From JAOPZW01 sp963806015 (lineage in GTDB: Bacteria; Actinomycetota; Thermoleophilia; Solirubrobacterales; Solirubrobacteraceae), in assembly GCA_963806015.1 (NCBI GenBank), contig CAWDWM010000010.1:62001-126000 (forward strand): DNA of 64,000 bases, given 5' to 3'. Below, one piece after another: positions 54,124 to 62,142 of the stretch (the stretch's first letter is position 1; the number at the start of each line of letters is the position of its first letter). The notes under the pieces were generated by a model. The model saw nothing but the letters and a program-made list of their open reading frames with translations, was not told where the DNA came from and did not search any database. The position numbers and the translations under genes were made by a program.

Positions 54124-55460
54124 CGGCCCTGGCGCACGCGGTCGGCGAGCCGGGCGGCGCGCGCCGTCCCCTTGCCGTCGAGCAGTTCCGCCACCGCAGC
54201 GCGCCAGCGCCCGGAGGCCGCCTCGTCGAGCGCCGCGCCGAGCGCGCCGCGCAGGTCCTCCATCGCCGTGGTCGGCGCCGAGAGGTTCAGGCGCACGGTG
54301 GTGGCCGCGCGCTCCTCGCCCAGCCCGTCGCCCGGGTAGACGGCGACCTTGCGGGCGAAGAGGGCGACCATCAGCTCCTGCGCCGTGGGGCCCTCCGGGG
54401 CGAGCTCGAGCGCGCAGGCCAGGCCGCGGCGCGGCGTGACGGCGAGGTCGAGCCCGTCGATCCCGGCCAGGGTCTGCTCGAGGTGGGCGAGGTTGGCGCG
54501 GATCGCGGCCTGCGCGCTGTCGCGGTAGGCGCTGTCGGCCAGCGCGGCCAGCGCGCCGCGCTGGGAGACCAGGTTCGTATTCAGCCGCGTGAGCGCCGCC
54601 TTGAGCTGCAGGCAGCCGCGCATGAGGGCCGGGGGCCCGGCCAGGAAGCCCAGGCGCGCGCCCGCCATCCCGAAGCAGTGCGACACCGAGAAGGTCGCCA
54701 CCGCGTGCTCGCCCATCGGCGCAGCGACCGGCGGCGCGTCGGGCTCGATGGCCAGCAGGCCGTGGGTCACGTCGTGGATGAGCAGCAGCCCGTGGTGCTC
54801 GGCCAGGTCGGTCAGGGCCTGGACCTCGTCGGGCGCGGCCAGGGTGCCGTAGGGGTTGCTGGGGTCGACGAGGCAGATCGCCCGCGTGCGCGGCGTGATC
54901 GCCGCGGCCACGGCGTCGGGGTCCAGGCGATACCCGCTCTCGGGTCCGATGGCGACCGTGACCGGGACCCCGCCGGCCGCCAGGACCGCCGCCGGCAGGT
55001 GGAAGTAGCCGGGATCGCCGAGGATGACCTCGTCGCCGGGGTCGATGGCGGCCAGCAGGGCCAGCGACAGGCCGGCCTGGGCGCCCTCGGTGCCGACGAC
55101 CTCGAAGTTGCCGTCGCGCGCACGGCCCAGCGCTCGCGCGGCCTCGTCGCGCAGCGGCTCGATCAGGTCGGGCGGGTAGACGTCGAGCGCGTCGGGCACG
55201 AGGGCGGCGCGCATCGCCTCCAACGCGGACGCGGGCGGCCCGTGGAAGCACGTCAGCCAGCCGAGGTCGGCCCAGTCGCCGGGCAGCCGCGTGGTTCCCT
55301 CGGGATAGAGGTCGTCGGGGTCCCGGCCGACCAGCGCGATCGCGTCGCGGTAGGTGACGTAGTTCCACATCGCGTGGTGACTGGACTGCAGGGCGGCCAG
55401 GCGCCGCGACCCGATCGCCGCGGCGGCGCCGGCGGGCGCCCACGTCAGCACGTTGGTCAT
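54120..55460 (-). CDS. Class I aminotransferase-fold protein with His in place of PLP lysine
   Basis: A 446-residue fold-type I protein. The class I/II landmarks are present: GAQAGLSLAL, GDPGYFHLPAAVL, DPSNPYGTL (Asn202), the PLP-nitrogen Asp230 in LLIHDVTHG, and GMAGARLGFLAG after the cofactor site. Where active enzymes have Ser-Lys-x-Phe, this protein has SVSHCFGMAG with His261 (codon CAC). The tyrosine after Asp230 is also His. The C-terminal substrate arginine region VRLNLSAP is kept. It could bind PLP or PMP without an internal aldimine, as the His-containing dehydratase ColD does in a different family, or bind a ligand only. It is coupled to the decarboxylase and methyltransferase genes. 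Confidence 0.82.
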   Translation of the reverse strand: MTNVLTWAPAGAAAAIGSRRLAALQSSHHAMWNYVTYRDAIALVGRDPDDLYPEGTTRLPGDWADLGWLTCFHGPPASALEAMRAALVPDALDVYPPDLIEPLRDEAARALGRARDGNFEVVGTEGAQAGLSLALLAAIDPGDEVILGDPGYFHLPAAVLAAGGVPVTVAIGPESGYRLDPDAVAAAITPRTRAICLVDPSNPYGTLAAPDEVQALTDLAEHHGLLLIHDVTHGLLAIEPDAPPVAAPMGEHAVATFSVSHCFGMAGARLGFLAGPPALMRGCLQLKAALTRLNTNLVSQRGALAALADSAYRDSAQAAIRANLAHLEQTLAGIDGLDLAVTPRRGLACALELAPEGPTAQELMVALFARKVAVYPGDGLGEERAATTVRLNLSAPTTAMEDLRGALGAALDEAASGRWRAAVAELLDGKGTARAARLADRVRQGR

Positions 55461-56320
55461 GCCGCGTCGTCCTCGCGCACGAGCCGCACGACGCGGTAGA
55501 TGTCGAAGCGGTCGGCCTGGACCGCCGCGGGCTCGTAGCCTGCGGCGCGCGCCCACTCGAGGATCTGCTCCACGGGCCGCAGGCGCCAGACGCAGCGCCC
55601 GCCCTCGTGGTTGACCCACACGCGCGCGATGTGCTCGATCTCGGGATTGCGCGTCTGCACGTTGAAGACGATCTGGCTGGGGGCGACGAGCGCCGCCAGG
55701 TCGTGCAGGTGGCGCTCGATGAGCGCGTCGTCGTGGTAGATGCCGTACAGGCCCAGCTCGACCACGACGTCGGGGGAGGGGCGCAGCGCCTGCAGCGCCT
55801 CGCGATCGAAGGCGTCGCCCTGCACGAACTGCACGCGCTCGGCGACGCCGAGCGCCTCGGCGCCGCGGCGCGCCGCCGCCAGCGCGCCGGGGTCGGTGTC
55901 GGCGAGGATGGCGCGGGCGTGGGGCTGGCGGGTCAGCGCCGACAGCAGGTACGGCGCCGGTCCGGCGGCGAGGTCCGCGACCACGGGCTGCGGGCCCCGC
56001 TCGGCGCGCAGCGCGTCGAACACCGCGTGCTCGGCCAGCGCGCGGATGTCGCGGAAGGCGACGCACGTGCGCCGGCGCAGCAGGCGGCGGTCGATCGCCC
56101 GCCCGACGGCGGTGCGCCCCGAGGGCTGGTTGGCGTAGACGTGGGCCATGAAGGGGCCCGAGTCGAAGCCGTGGCGGTAGCCGATGCGCAGGCCGTCGCT
56201 CAGCAGCGACCCTGCGCGCGAGCACGCGCGCAGGGCGGCGAAGCGCCAGGCGCGCGGCGAGATCGGTGACAGCTCGCGCTGCAGGTCGGCGAAGCTCGGC
56301 AGCGCGGCCTCAGCCGGCAT
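55457..56320 (-). CDS. Class I SAM-dependent methyltransferase (PF12147-like)
   Basis: A 287-residue protein. The N-terminal GYRHGFDSGPFMAHVYANQP resembles the lead-in of the Methyltransf_20 (PF12147) group. The Rossmann SAM site follows: VVADLAAGPAPYLLSAL (motif I), AILADTDPGALAAAR (motif II acidic residue), FVQGDAFD and VVVELGLYGIY. The C-terminal part VFNVQTRNPEIEHIARVWVN is typical too. Start ATG at 56320, eleven bases inside the preceding gene. It likely methylates a small molecule made with the aminotransferase-like and decarboxylase partners; the acceptor is unknown. Confidence 0.8.
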   Translation of the reverse strand: MPAEAALPSFADLQRELSPISPRAWRFAALRACSRAGSLLSDGLRIGYRHGFDSGPFMAHVYANQPSGRTAVGRAIDRRLLRRRTCVAFRDIRALAEHAVFDALRAERGPQPVVADLAAGPAPYLLSALTRQPHARAILADTDPGALAAARRGAEALGVAERVQFVQGDAFDREALQALRPSPDVVVELGLYGIYHDDALIERHLHDLAALVAPSQIVFNVQTRNPEIEHIARVWVNHEGGRCVWRLRPVEQILEWARAAGYEPAAVQADRFDIYRVVRLVREDDAA

Positions 56321-56855
56321 GCGCGTAGCGCGGGGTCTCGACCAGTTCGCGGACCCGATAGAGCTCGTGGGCCTCGGCGGCCCGGCGCGCGCCCTCGCCC
56401 GCGGTGAGCGGGGCCAGGGCGGTGCGCATGCGCCGCACGTCGGCGGTGACCTCGTCGATCGCGGCGCGGTCCTCGCCGTCGGCGGCCGCGCGGTAGACGG
56501 CCAGCAGCTCGCTGAAATGGTCCAGCGAGCCCAGCGCGTAGCCCGCGAGCTCGTCGAGCCCCACCAGCTCGTCGATGCGCTCGTAGATGACCTCGCCCTC
56601 GGGCGGGCAGTCGTAGGCATCGGGGTCGACCCCGTGGGCGATCGCGCGCCCGCGGAAGAGCATCATGTGGCGGGCGTTGTCGGCCACGAGCTGCGCGACG
56701 AGCGCCTTGGCCTCGGGCTCGGCGACGGACGGCACGCGCGCGGAGAAGAGGTCCACCCACGCGCGCATCCCGTAGGCATGGCGGGCGAAGACCTGGCCCA
56801 GGCGCTCGCGCTTGGCGAGGACCTGGCTGAGCTCGGCGACGTTCTCGAGTCCCAT
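56310..56855 (-). CDS. Ferritin-like helical protein of unknown function
   Basis: A 181-residue, almost entirely alpha-helical protein. EPEAKALVAQLVADNARHMM (Glu followed by Asn-Ala-Arg-His) and ELAGYALGSLDHFSELLAVY (Asp-His within a helix) resemble carboxylate/histidine pairs of ferritin-like diiron bundles, but I cannot assign a full metal site. It could be an oxygen-activating enzyme or a storage/protective protein. It sits between the OsmC-type gene (9 bp gap) and the methyltransferase (11-bp overlap). Confidence 0.6.
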   Translation of the reverse strand: MGLENVAELSQVLAKRERLGQVFARHAYGMRAWVDLFSARVPSVAEPEAKALVAQLVADNARHMMLFRGRAIAHGVDPDAYDCPPEGEVIYERIDELVGLDELAGYALGSLDHFSELLAVYRAAADGEDRAAIDEVTADVRRMRTALAPLTAGEGARRAAEAHELYRVRELVETPRYAHAG

Positions 56856-56864
56856 GGGCGGCGT

Positions 56865-57284
56865 TTACTTTCGGAAACGGGCGTTGACAGTAGTGGTGTG
56901 AAGATACCCCACGCTCACCCCGCTTGCCAGGCTGTTGGAGACCCAGCACAGAGGCCGCGCCCGCTCGACCAGCCGGGCCAGCAGCTCGGGCTCGAGCGCG
57001 GCCTCGGTGGTCACGATGAGATGGTCGTAGCGCAGCTCCTTGCCCGGGCGCTCGGCCGTGACGGTGACCTTGAGCCCGGGCACCTCCTGGTCGCGCTTGG
57101 CGGCCGCGAAGCCCACCGCCAGGCAGAAGCAGCTCGCCAGTGCCGCGCAGAAGAGCTCGGTGGGCATCATGCCGCTGTCCTCGCCGCCCGACGTGGTGGG
57201 CTCGTCGACCCGGATCGTGTGGCTGCGTGCCCGCACGTCGGTGGCCATGCCGCCCCGCCAGGTGGCCACCACCTCCAACGCCAT
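56865..57284 (-). CDS. OsmC-family peroxide/thiol protein
   Basis: A 139-residue OsmC/Ohr-type protein. Cys52 (ALASCFCLAV) and Cys113 (ARPLCWVSNSL) are the two reactive cysteines of the family, which reduce organic hydroperoxides or act on thiols. MMPTELFCAALASC is the family's central helix. Its ATG overlaps the glycosyltransferase stop by one base. In this operon it may protect against, or process, a reactive product. Confidence 0.88.
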   Translation of the reverse strand: MALEVVATWRGGMATDVRARSHTIRVDEPTTSGGEDSGMMPTELFCAALASCFCLAVGFAAAKRDQEVPGLKVTVTAERPGKELRYDHLIVTTEAALEPELLARLVERARPLCWVSNSLASGVSVGYLHTTTVNARFRK

Positions 57285-58444
57285 CAGCGGCTCGGCACGG
57301 CCAGGAAGCGTTCGTAGGACGCCTCGTGGGCCACCGCGGAGGCGTCCCAGCCGTGGCGCGCCGCCACCGCCCGCCCGCCCGCGCGCAACCGCGCGGCGAG
57401 GTCCGGGCTGGCGGCCGCGCGCACCAGCGCGGCGGCGAGCGCGTCGTGGTCGCCGACGGGGGCCATCAGCGCGCTGTCCCCGTCGGCGATGTAGGTCTGG
57501 AAGACGTCGAGGTCCGAGACCACCGCCGGCAGGCCCGCCGCGAGCGCCTCGAGCACGGCGAGGCCGAAGCCCTCCTTGACCGAGGGCAGCGCGAACACGT
57601 CGGCGGCGCGGTAGAGGTCCTCGAGCTGCCCGTCGGTGACCGGGCCCAGCACGCGCACGGAGCCGTCGAGGTCCAGGCGCTCGCGCAGGGCATGGAAGCG
57701 GTCGATCTCGTCGCGGTGGTCGAACAGCGTCGCGCCGCCGGCCACGAGCAGCACCGGGCGGCGCTCGGGCAGCGCCTGGCGGGCGGCAGCGAAAGCGCGC
57801 AGCAGCGTCAGCGATCCCTTGCGCGGCTCGATGCCGCCGACCGTGAGGATGGCCAGCTCACCGTCGAGGCCGGCCTCCGCGCGCGCGGCGGCGCGCTCGC
57901 CGGCGTCGCGCGGCGGGCGGAAGCGCTCGGCGTCGACGCCGTTGGGGACGCGCTCGGCGTCGACGCCGAACTCGTCGCTCAGCCGCGCGATCCACGGCGT
58001 CGAGACCACCAGGACGCGGTCGGGGGCGACGATCGAGCGCTCCTGGCAGGCGATCAGGGAGGGCGAGCGGAAGTCGTCGACGTGGTGGACCGTGCGCACG
58101 ACGGCGCCGACGACGCCCTCGTCGCGCAGCGTGAGCGCCGCGTTGGCCGAGATGCAGTCCTGGGCGTGGACGACGTCGAAGCGGCCGTCGTGCAGCGGAG
58201 CGCGCAGGCCCTCGGTGTACGCGTCGATGAGCGCGCAGATGCGCTCGTCGAAGGGCGCGTCGGGCGCCACGTGGGAGATCACGTGCGCCGGCACCGGCGG
58301 CGTGCGGAAGAAGCCGACACCCGGCGGTCCGATCGCGAACAGCTCGACTTCGTGGCCGCGCGCGGCCAGGGCGCCCGCGACCGACAGCGCGTGCACGACC
58401 CCGCCGCGCGGGCGCACCGAGTAGGTGAGCATCGCGATCCTCAC
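57284..58444 (-). CDS. MSMEG_0565-family glycosyltransferase (GT4)
   Basis: A 386-residue GT-B fold transferase. The N-terminus IAMLTYSVRPRGGVVHAL, VVHAQDCISANAALTL, VRTVHHVDDF and LIACQERSIVAPD match my knowledge of the MSMEG_0565 family, a member of the Nit1C-type gene neighbourhood. The donor-site half has ILTVGGIEPRKGSLTLL and PSVKEGFGLAVLEALAAGLP (the E-x7-E motif of GT4). The start is GTG 58444, which overlaps the fdrA-like stop, or ATG 58432. Its acceptor is unknown. Its presence links this arm to the Nit1C-like genes on the other side of the divergent promoter. Confidence 0.85.
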   Translation of the reverse strand: MRIAMLTYSVRPRGGVVHALSVAGALAARGHEVELFAIGPPGVGFFRTPPVPAHVISHVAPDAPFDERICALIDAYTEGLRAPLHDGRFDVVHAQDCISANAALTLRDEGVVGAVVRTVHHVDDFRSPSLIACQERSIVAPDRVLVVSTPWIARLSDEFGVDAERVPNGVDAERFRPPRDAGERAAARAEAGLDGELAILTVGGIEPRKGSLTLLRAFAAARQALPERRPVLLVAGGATLFDHRDEIDRFHALRERLDLDGSVRVLGPVTDGQLEDLYRAADVFALPSVKEGFGLAVLEALAAGLPAVVSDLDVFQTYIADGDSALMAPVGDHDALAAALVRAAASPDLAARLRAGGRAVAARHGWDASAVAHEASYERFLAVPSR

Positions 58445-59847
58445 GCGACCGCCCTCGCCGCGAGCCGCGCGGCGGCCGCGTTGGAGGGCGCCACCACCGC
58501 GCCCGCCGCGCGCAGCGCCGCGGCCTGGCGCCCGGCGTCCTGGGGGTCGGCGTCGGTGCCGCACACGCGGGCCACGACGGTGGCGCCGGCGGCCGCACGC
58601 GCGATGGCGCCGGCGAGCTCGGAGGCGGGGTCGGGGTGGGCGCCGTGGCCGCAGACGACGTCGAGCAGGATGCAGGCCGTGCGACCGTCGGCGATCGCCG
58701 CTTCGAGCAACTGCAGGCGGACGCCGAAGTCGACCATCGGGTGCGGGCGCCCCTGCGTGTAGCGCTCGGTGCCGAGGTCGAGGACCACGTGATCGTCGCC
58801 GTCCACCGCCTCGGGCTCGGTGGCCACGGGCCCGACCAGCGGCTCGAGCACGACGCACGCCTCGTGGGCCAGCGACCCGCCGGAGTACAGGCCGAGGACG
58901 CGCCCGGGACGCGCCTCGACCTCGAGGTCGCCGTCGGGCGCTGTCGCACCCGCGGCGGCGAGCGCCGCCGCCTCGAGCGTCGGGTGCACCTCCCAGCCGG
59001 GCAGCTCGCCCTCCCAGCCCACGAGCGCGGCCACCGCCCGCAGGCCCGCGGGCACCGCCCCGGCCAGCGCGTCGAGGGCCTGCGGCTCCTTGGCCACCAG
59101 CAGCAGCGTCCGCGTCGACTCGTCGCGCGCGAGCAGGGCGAGGCCCTGGCGCACCATCGTGCCGCCCACCGCCGTCGACAGGTCGCGCCCGCCGACCCCG
59201 ATGATGTGCGACACGCCGCTGCCGGCGGCGTCGAGCAGGCACGCGACCTCCTGCGCCCCCGTCCCGGCCGCGGCGACGATCCCCACCGGCCCGGGGCGCA
59301 CGACGTTGGCGAAGCCGAGCCCCACCCCGGCGAGCATGGCGGTGCCGCACTCGGGCCCCATGACGAGCAGGTCGCGCTGTGCGCCGCGGCGTTTGAGCGC
59401 CACCTCGTCGTCGACGGAGACGTGGTCGGAGAAGAGGAAGACGTGCAGCCCGCGCGTGAGCGCGCGGTGGGCCTCGAGCGTCGCGTACTCGCCGGGGACC
59501 GAGACGAGGGCCACGTTGGCGTCCGGCACGTGGGCCCCGGCCAGGGTGCGCGGGCGCGCGGGCTCGCGATCGCCGTGCGCGTCCCCGCCGCCCCCGGCCA
59601 GAAGGCGCTCGACCTCGGCCAGCACCGTGTCGCCCAGGCCGTCCTCGCCGTCGACGGCGATCACGACGTCGCCGGGCCGCGCGTCGGCGCTGGCGCCCAG
59701 CGCCGCCAGGGCGCTCAGGTTGGCCGGCGTCCCCATGACGACCTCGCACGCCGTCACGCCGTCGCGCTCGCGCAGGGCGCGCGCGATGCCCATGAGCCGC
59801 ACGCTGTCGGCGTAGCGGTCCGAGAGCATGCGCACCTGCCAGCTCAT
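58441..59847 (-). CDS. fdrA: FdrA-like protein (oxamate carbamoyltransferase subunit family)
   Basis: A 468-residue protein of the FdrA family, built of two CoA-ligase-like domains: VVRPGPVGIVAAAGTGAQEV, GVSHIIGVGGRDLSTAVGG and VLGLYSGGSLAHEACVVLEP. In E. coli FdrA (AllF) is a subunit of the oxamate carbamoyltransferase that feeds carbamoyl phosphate to a carbamate kinase. Here the carbamate kinase gene is directly upstream with a four-base overlap, supporting that link. It is shorter than the E. coli protein (about 555), and the AllG/AllH partners are not in the window, so the reaction may differ. Confidence 0.82.
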   Translation of the reverse strand: MSWQVRMLSDRYADSVRLMGIARALRERDGVTACEVVMGTPANLSALAALGASADARPGDVVIAVDGEDGLGDTVLAEVERLLAGGGGDAHGDREPARPRTLAGAHVPDANVALVSVPGEYATLEAHRALTRGLHVFLFSDHVSVDDEVALKRRGAQRDLLVMGPECGTAMLAGVGLGFANVVRPGPVGIVAAAGTGAQEVACLLDAAGSGVSHIIGVGGRDLSTAVGGTMVRQGLALLARDESTRTLLLVAKEPQALDALAGAVPAGLRAVAALVGWEGELPGWEVHPTLEAAALAAAGATAPDGDLEVEARPGRVLGLYSGGSLAHEACVVLEPLVGPVATEPEAVDGDDHVVLDLGTERYTQGRPHPMVDFGVRLQLLEAAIADGRTACILLDVVCGHGAHPDPASELAGAIARAAAGATVVARVCGTDADPQDAGRQAAALRAAGAVVAPSNAAAARLAARAVA

Positions 59848-60809
59848 GCGGCCACCGGCGCCGACGCGAAGACCGACGGCCCGTCGTCGTCCGGGACGAT
59901 CCAGGTCCCGTGGTGCCCGCGCACCGCGGTCGCCAGGTGCGCGGCGTCGGCGATCACGGCGCTTCCTCCCGCGCTCACGAAGCGCGCGGCGCCCTCGATC
60001 TTGGGTCCCATGCTGCCCGGCGGGAACTCGCCCTCCTCCAGGTGGCGCAGCGCGTCGGAGAGCGTGAGGCGCAGCGCCGCGCGCGACGCCGGCGTGCCGA
60101 AGCCGATCTGCACCCGCGGCACGCTGGTGATGAGCACGAGCAGGTCGGCCTCCAGCGCCACGGCCAGCTCGGCCGCGCAGCGGTCCTTGTCGACGACGGC
60201 GTCGAGCCCCAGGAGCTGCCCGTCGTGCCACGCCACCGGGATACCGCCGCCGCCGGCGGCGATGACGAGGACGCCGGCCTCGGTCAGCCGGCGCACGTGG
60301 TCGACCTCCATGATCCGCACCGGCCGCGGGCTGGGGACCATGCGCCGCCAGCCGCGCCCGGCGTCGGGAGCGACGTGCCAGCCGCGGTCGCTGGCCAGCC
60401 GCCGCGCCTCGTCCTCGGCGAAGAAGGCGCCGATGGGCTTGGTCGGGTCGGCCGCGAATGCCGGGTCGTCCTCGGCCACCAGCACGCGGGTGAGGATCGT
60501 CGCGGTGGGCAGCGACGGGTCGACCGCGGTGAGCGCCTGCTGGAGCAGGTAGCCGATCTCGCCCTGGGTCATCGCGTCGAGCACGTCGAGCGGCAGCGCC
60601 GGCGCGTGGGGCTCGCCGATCGCCTGCTGGAGGGCCAGTGCGCCGACCTGCGGGCCGTTGCCGTGGGTGAGCACCACCTGGTCGGCGCGCCCCATGCGGG
60701 CGATGGCGCGGGCCGCCTCGAGCGCGTGCACGGTCTGCTCGGGCCACGTTCCGCGCTCGTCCTCGCGGATGAGGGCATTGCCCCCGAACGCGATCACGAG
60801 CCGGGCCAT
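59844..60809 (-). CDS. arcC: Carbamate kinase
   Basis: A 321-residue amino-acid-kinase-fold enzyme. VIAFGGNALI is the phosphate loop, VLTHGNGPQVGALALQQ the carbamate/ATP-binding stretch, and AAGGGGIPVAWHDGQLLGLD with DKDRCAAELA the family core. It interconverts carbamoyl phosphate + ADP with carbamate + ATP; in catabolic settings it makes ATP and releases ammonia and CO2. No arginine deiminase or ornithine carbamoyltransferase gene is near, so carbamoyl phosphate must come from another route, most likely the FdrA-like protein. It begins 8 bp after the regulator stop. Confidence 0.92.
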   Translation of the reverse strand: MARLVIAFGGNALIREDERGTWPEQTVHALEAARAIARMGRADQVVLTHGNGPQVGALALQQAIGEPHAPALPLDVLDAMTQGEIGYLLQQALTAVDPSLPTATILTRVLVAEDDPAFAADPTKPIGAFFAEDEARRLASDRGWHVAPDAGRGWRRMVPSPRPVRIMEVDHVRRLTEAGVLVIAAGGGGIPVAWHDGQLLGLDAVVDKDRCAAELAVALEADLLVLITSVPRVQIGFGTPASRAALRLTLSDALRHLEEGEFPPGSMGPKIEGAARFVSAGGSAVIADAAHLATAVRGHHGTWIVPDDDGPSVFASAPVAA

Positions 60810-60817
60810 GTGATCGC

Positions 60818-61408
60818 CTACGCGCTGCGGATGGCCAGCCAGATCGCCCGTGCGGGGCGGTCGGACGGGTTGCGCCATGAGTGCGGGTGGGCGGTGCGGA
60901 AGTGGATCGAGTCGCCCTCCGTGAGCTCGTACTCCTCGCCGTCGACGGTGAAGCCCATCTCGCCCTCGAGCAGGACGACGAGCTCCTCGCCGGGGTGGAC
61001 CATCGGCTCGGGACCGCTGTCGGCCAGCGGCTCGACGAACGCCTCGGCGCCGGCGGCGAAGAAGGGGCCGTAGCGCCCGGAGACGTTCTGCAGCACGAGC
61101 CCCTGCTTGGACGTGTAGAGCTGGGCGCGCTCGTCGCGGCGCACGACCGTCACCGGCCGCAGCGGGTCGGCCTCCTCGATGAAGTAGCCCACGCTGCGCC
61201 CGAGCGCCGACGCCACCTTCATGAGGCTCGTGATCGTCGGCGTCATGCCGCTCTTCTCGATCTTGTGGATTGCGGCGGGCGACAGGCCCGCGCGATTGGC
61301 GAGCTGCTGCAGCGACCAGCCGCGCTCGGCCCGCGCCTTGGCGACCTTGGCGCCGAGGGCCGAGACGGTCTGCTCGATCTCGGAGGCGAAATGGGGTTCG
61401 GTCGTCAT
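60818..61408 (-). CDS. XRE-family regulator with C-terminal cupin sensor
   Basis: A 196-residue transcription factor. An HTH_3 domain (about residues 15-75) reads KARAERGWSLQQLANRAGLS and IHKIEKSGMTPTITSLMKVA. A cupin domain (about 120-190) has VHPGEELVVLLEGEMGF and FRTAHPHSWRN. HTH-cupin proteins usually sense a small ligand and control an adjacent catabolic operon. The ATG at 61408 has GGAAAG just upstream. It leads the long leftward operon and faces the nitrogen-starvation gene across 239 bp full of short repeats, so it probably controls both arms. Confidence 0.92.
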   Translation of the reverse strand: MTTEPHFASEIEQTVSALGAKVAKARAERGWSLQQLANRAGLSPAAIHKIEKSGMTPTITSLMKVASALGRSVGYFIEEADPLRPVTVVRRDERAQLYTSKQGLVLQNVSGRYGPFFAAGAEAFVEPLADSGPEPMVHPGEELVVLLEGEMGFTVDGEEYELTEGDSIHFRTAHPHSWRNPSDRPARAIWLAIRSA

Positions 61409-61647
61409 CAACTTTCCAACACGAAATCTTCACTATCGGAAAGGCCGATGTCAACGGCCGATCGTTTCCTATCGTAGATGGACCACCGGGCGCAAGAGTC
61501 TGTACCGAGGGTCGTGACGCGCACATTTCCCGTACTGATCGCTTGACTCGCCCCTCGGAAGCCCGATAGAACAGCATTCGCGATCCGACACGATCGGCCG
61601 GGCACCCATACCGTCCGGCATCTGCGTTCCCTACAGGGGGTGCGACT
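61409..61647. promoter_or_regulatory. Divergent control region of the Nit1C-like locus
   Basis: A rightward promoter candidate is TTGACT (61543-61548), 16 bp, then GATAGA (61565-61570), with CAGGGGG as ribosome site before the GTG at 61648. Near the regulator start are several symmetric motifs: ATCGG-N5-CCGAT at 61435-61449, CTTTCC (61412-61417) against GGAAAG (61438-61443), and a direct repeat GGCCGAT at 61443 and 61456 (13-bp period). These are plausible operators for the XRE-cupin protein. No coding frame is supported. Confidence 0.5.
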
Positions 61648-62133
61648 GTGGCCAAGACCGACCTCGCCGATGCACCGGCGGGCACCGAGCTCTTCGACGT
61701 CCAGGAGAAGATCTTCCCCGACGTCCAGGCGCAAGACGGCGAGTCCGCTTACACGTTCATGCACACCGTCCCGTACGAGGGCTCGGTGGGACTCGTCAAC
61801 CTGCTGACGACGACCCGCGTCCAGCGCAAGGGCTTCGACACGAAGCTCGTCCTCTACGGCCCCGGTGTGCTCATGGCCTCCGGGACGCGCGGCTTCCCGA
61901 AGGTCGGCGACGAGGCCTTCCCGGGCCACATGGCGATCAACAACCAGATCCGCACCTTCCTCGATGAAGGCGGGACGGTGTACGCCTGCCGCTTCGCATG
62001 CGGCGCGCTGTACGGCTTCCCCGAGGACTTCCTGATGGACGGTGTGACGCCGTTCCATCCGCTCGACGTCCTCGACGCCGCGCTGACCGCCTGGCGCGAT
62101 CGCGCCTTCCAGCTCAACACCTGGACGGTGTAG
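61648..62133 (+). CDS. MSMEG_0572/Sll0783-family nitrogen starvation response protein
   Basis: A 161-residue cytoplasmic protein. GSVGLVNLLTTTRVQRKGFD, LVLYGPGVLMASGTRGFP, NQIRTFLDEGGTVYACRFAC and FLMDGVTPFHPLDVLD match what I know of the Sll0783/MSMEG_0572 family, which resembles a DsrE-like fold. In Synechocystis, Sll0783 is induced by nitrogen starvation and needed for polyhydroxybutyrate accumulation, and its gene lies in a nitrilase/radical-SAM cluster. The GTG start has a good upstream ribosome site. It is first in the rightward arm, followed 9 bp later by an unknown gene. Confidence 0.85.
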   Translation: MAKTDLADAPAGTELFDVQEKIFPDVQAQDGESAYTFMHTVPYEGSVGLVNLLTTTRVQRKGFDTKLVLYGPGVLMASGTRGFPKVGDEAFPGHMAINNQIRTFLDEGGTVYACRFACGALYGFPEDFLMDGVTPFHPLDVLDAALTAWRDRAFQLNTWTV

Positions 62134-62142
62134 CGGCCGGCG

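Noticed and set aside
58441..59847. Calling the FdrA-like protein a succinyl-CoA synthetase.
   Set aside because: It has the two CoA-ligase-like domains but lacks the ATP-grasp beta subunit, and its context is carbamate kinase, as for FdrA.
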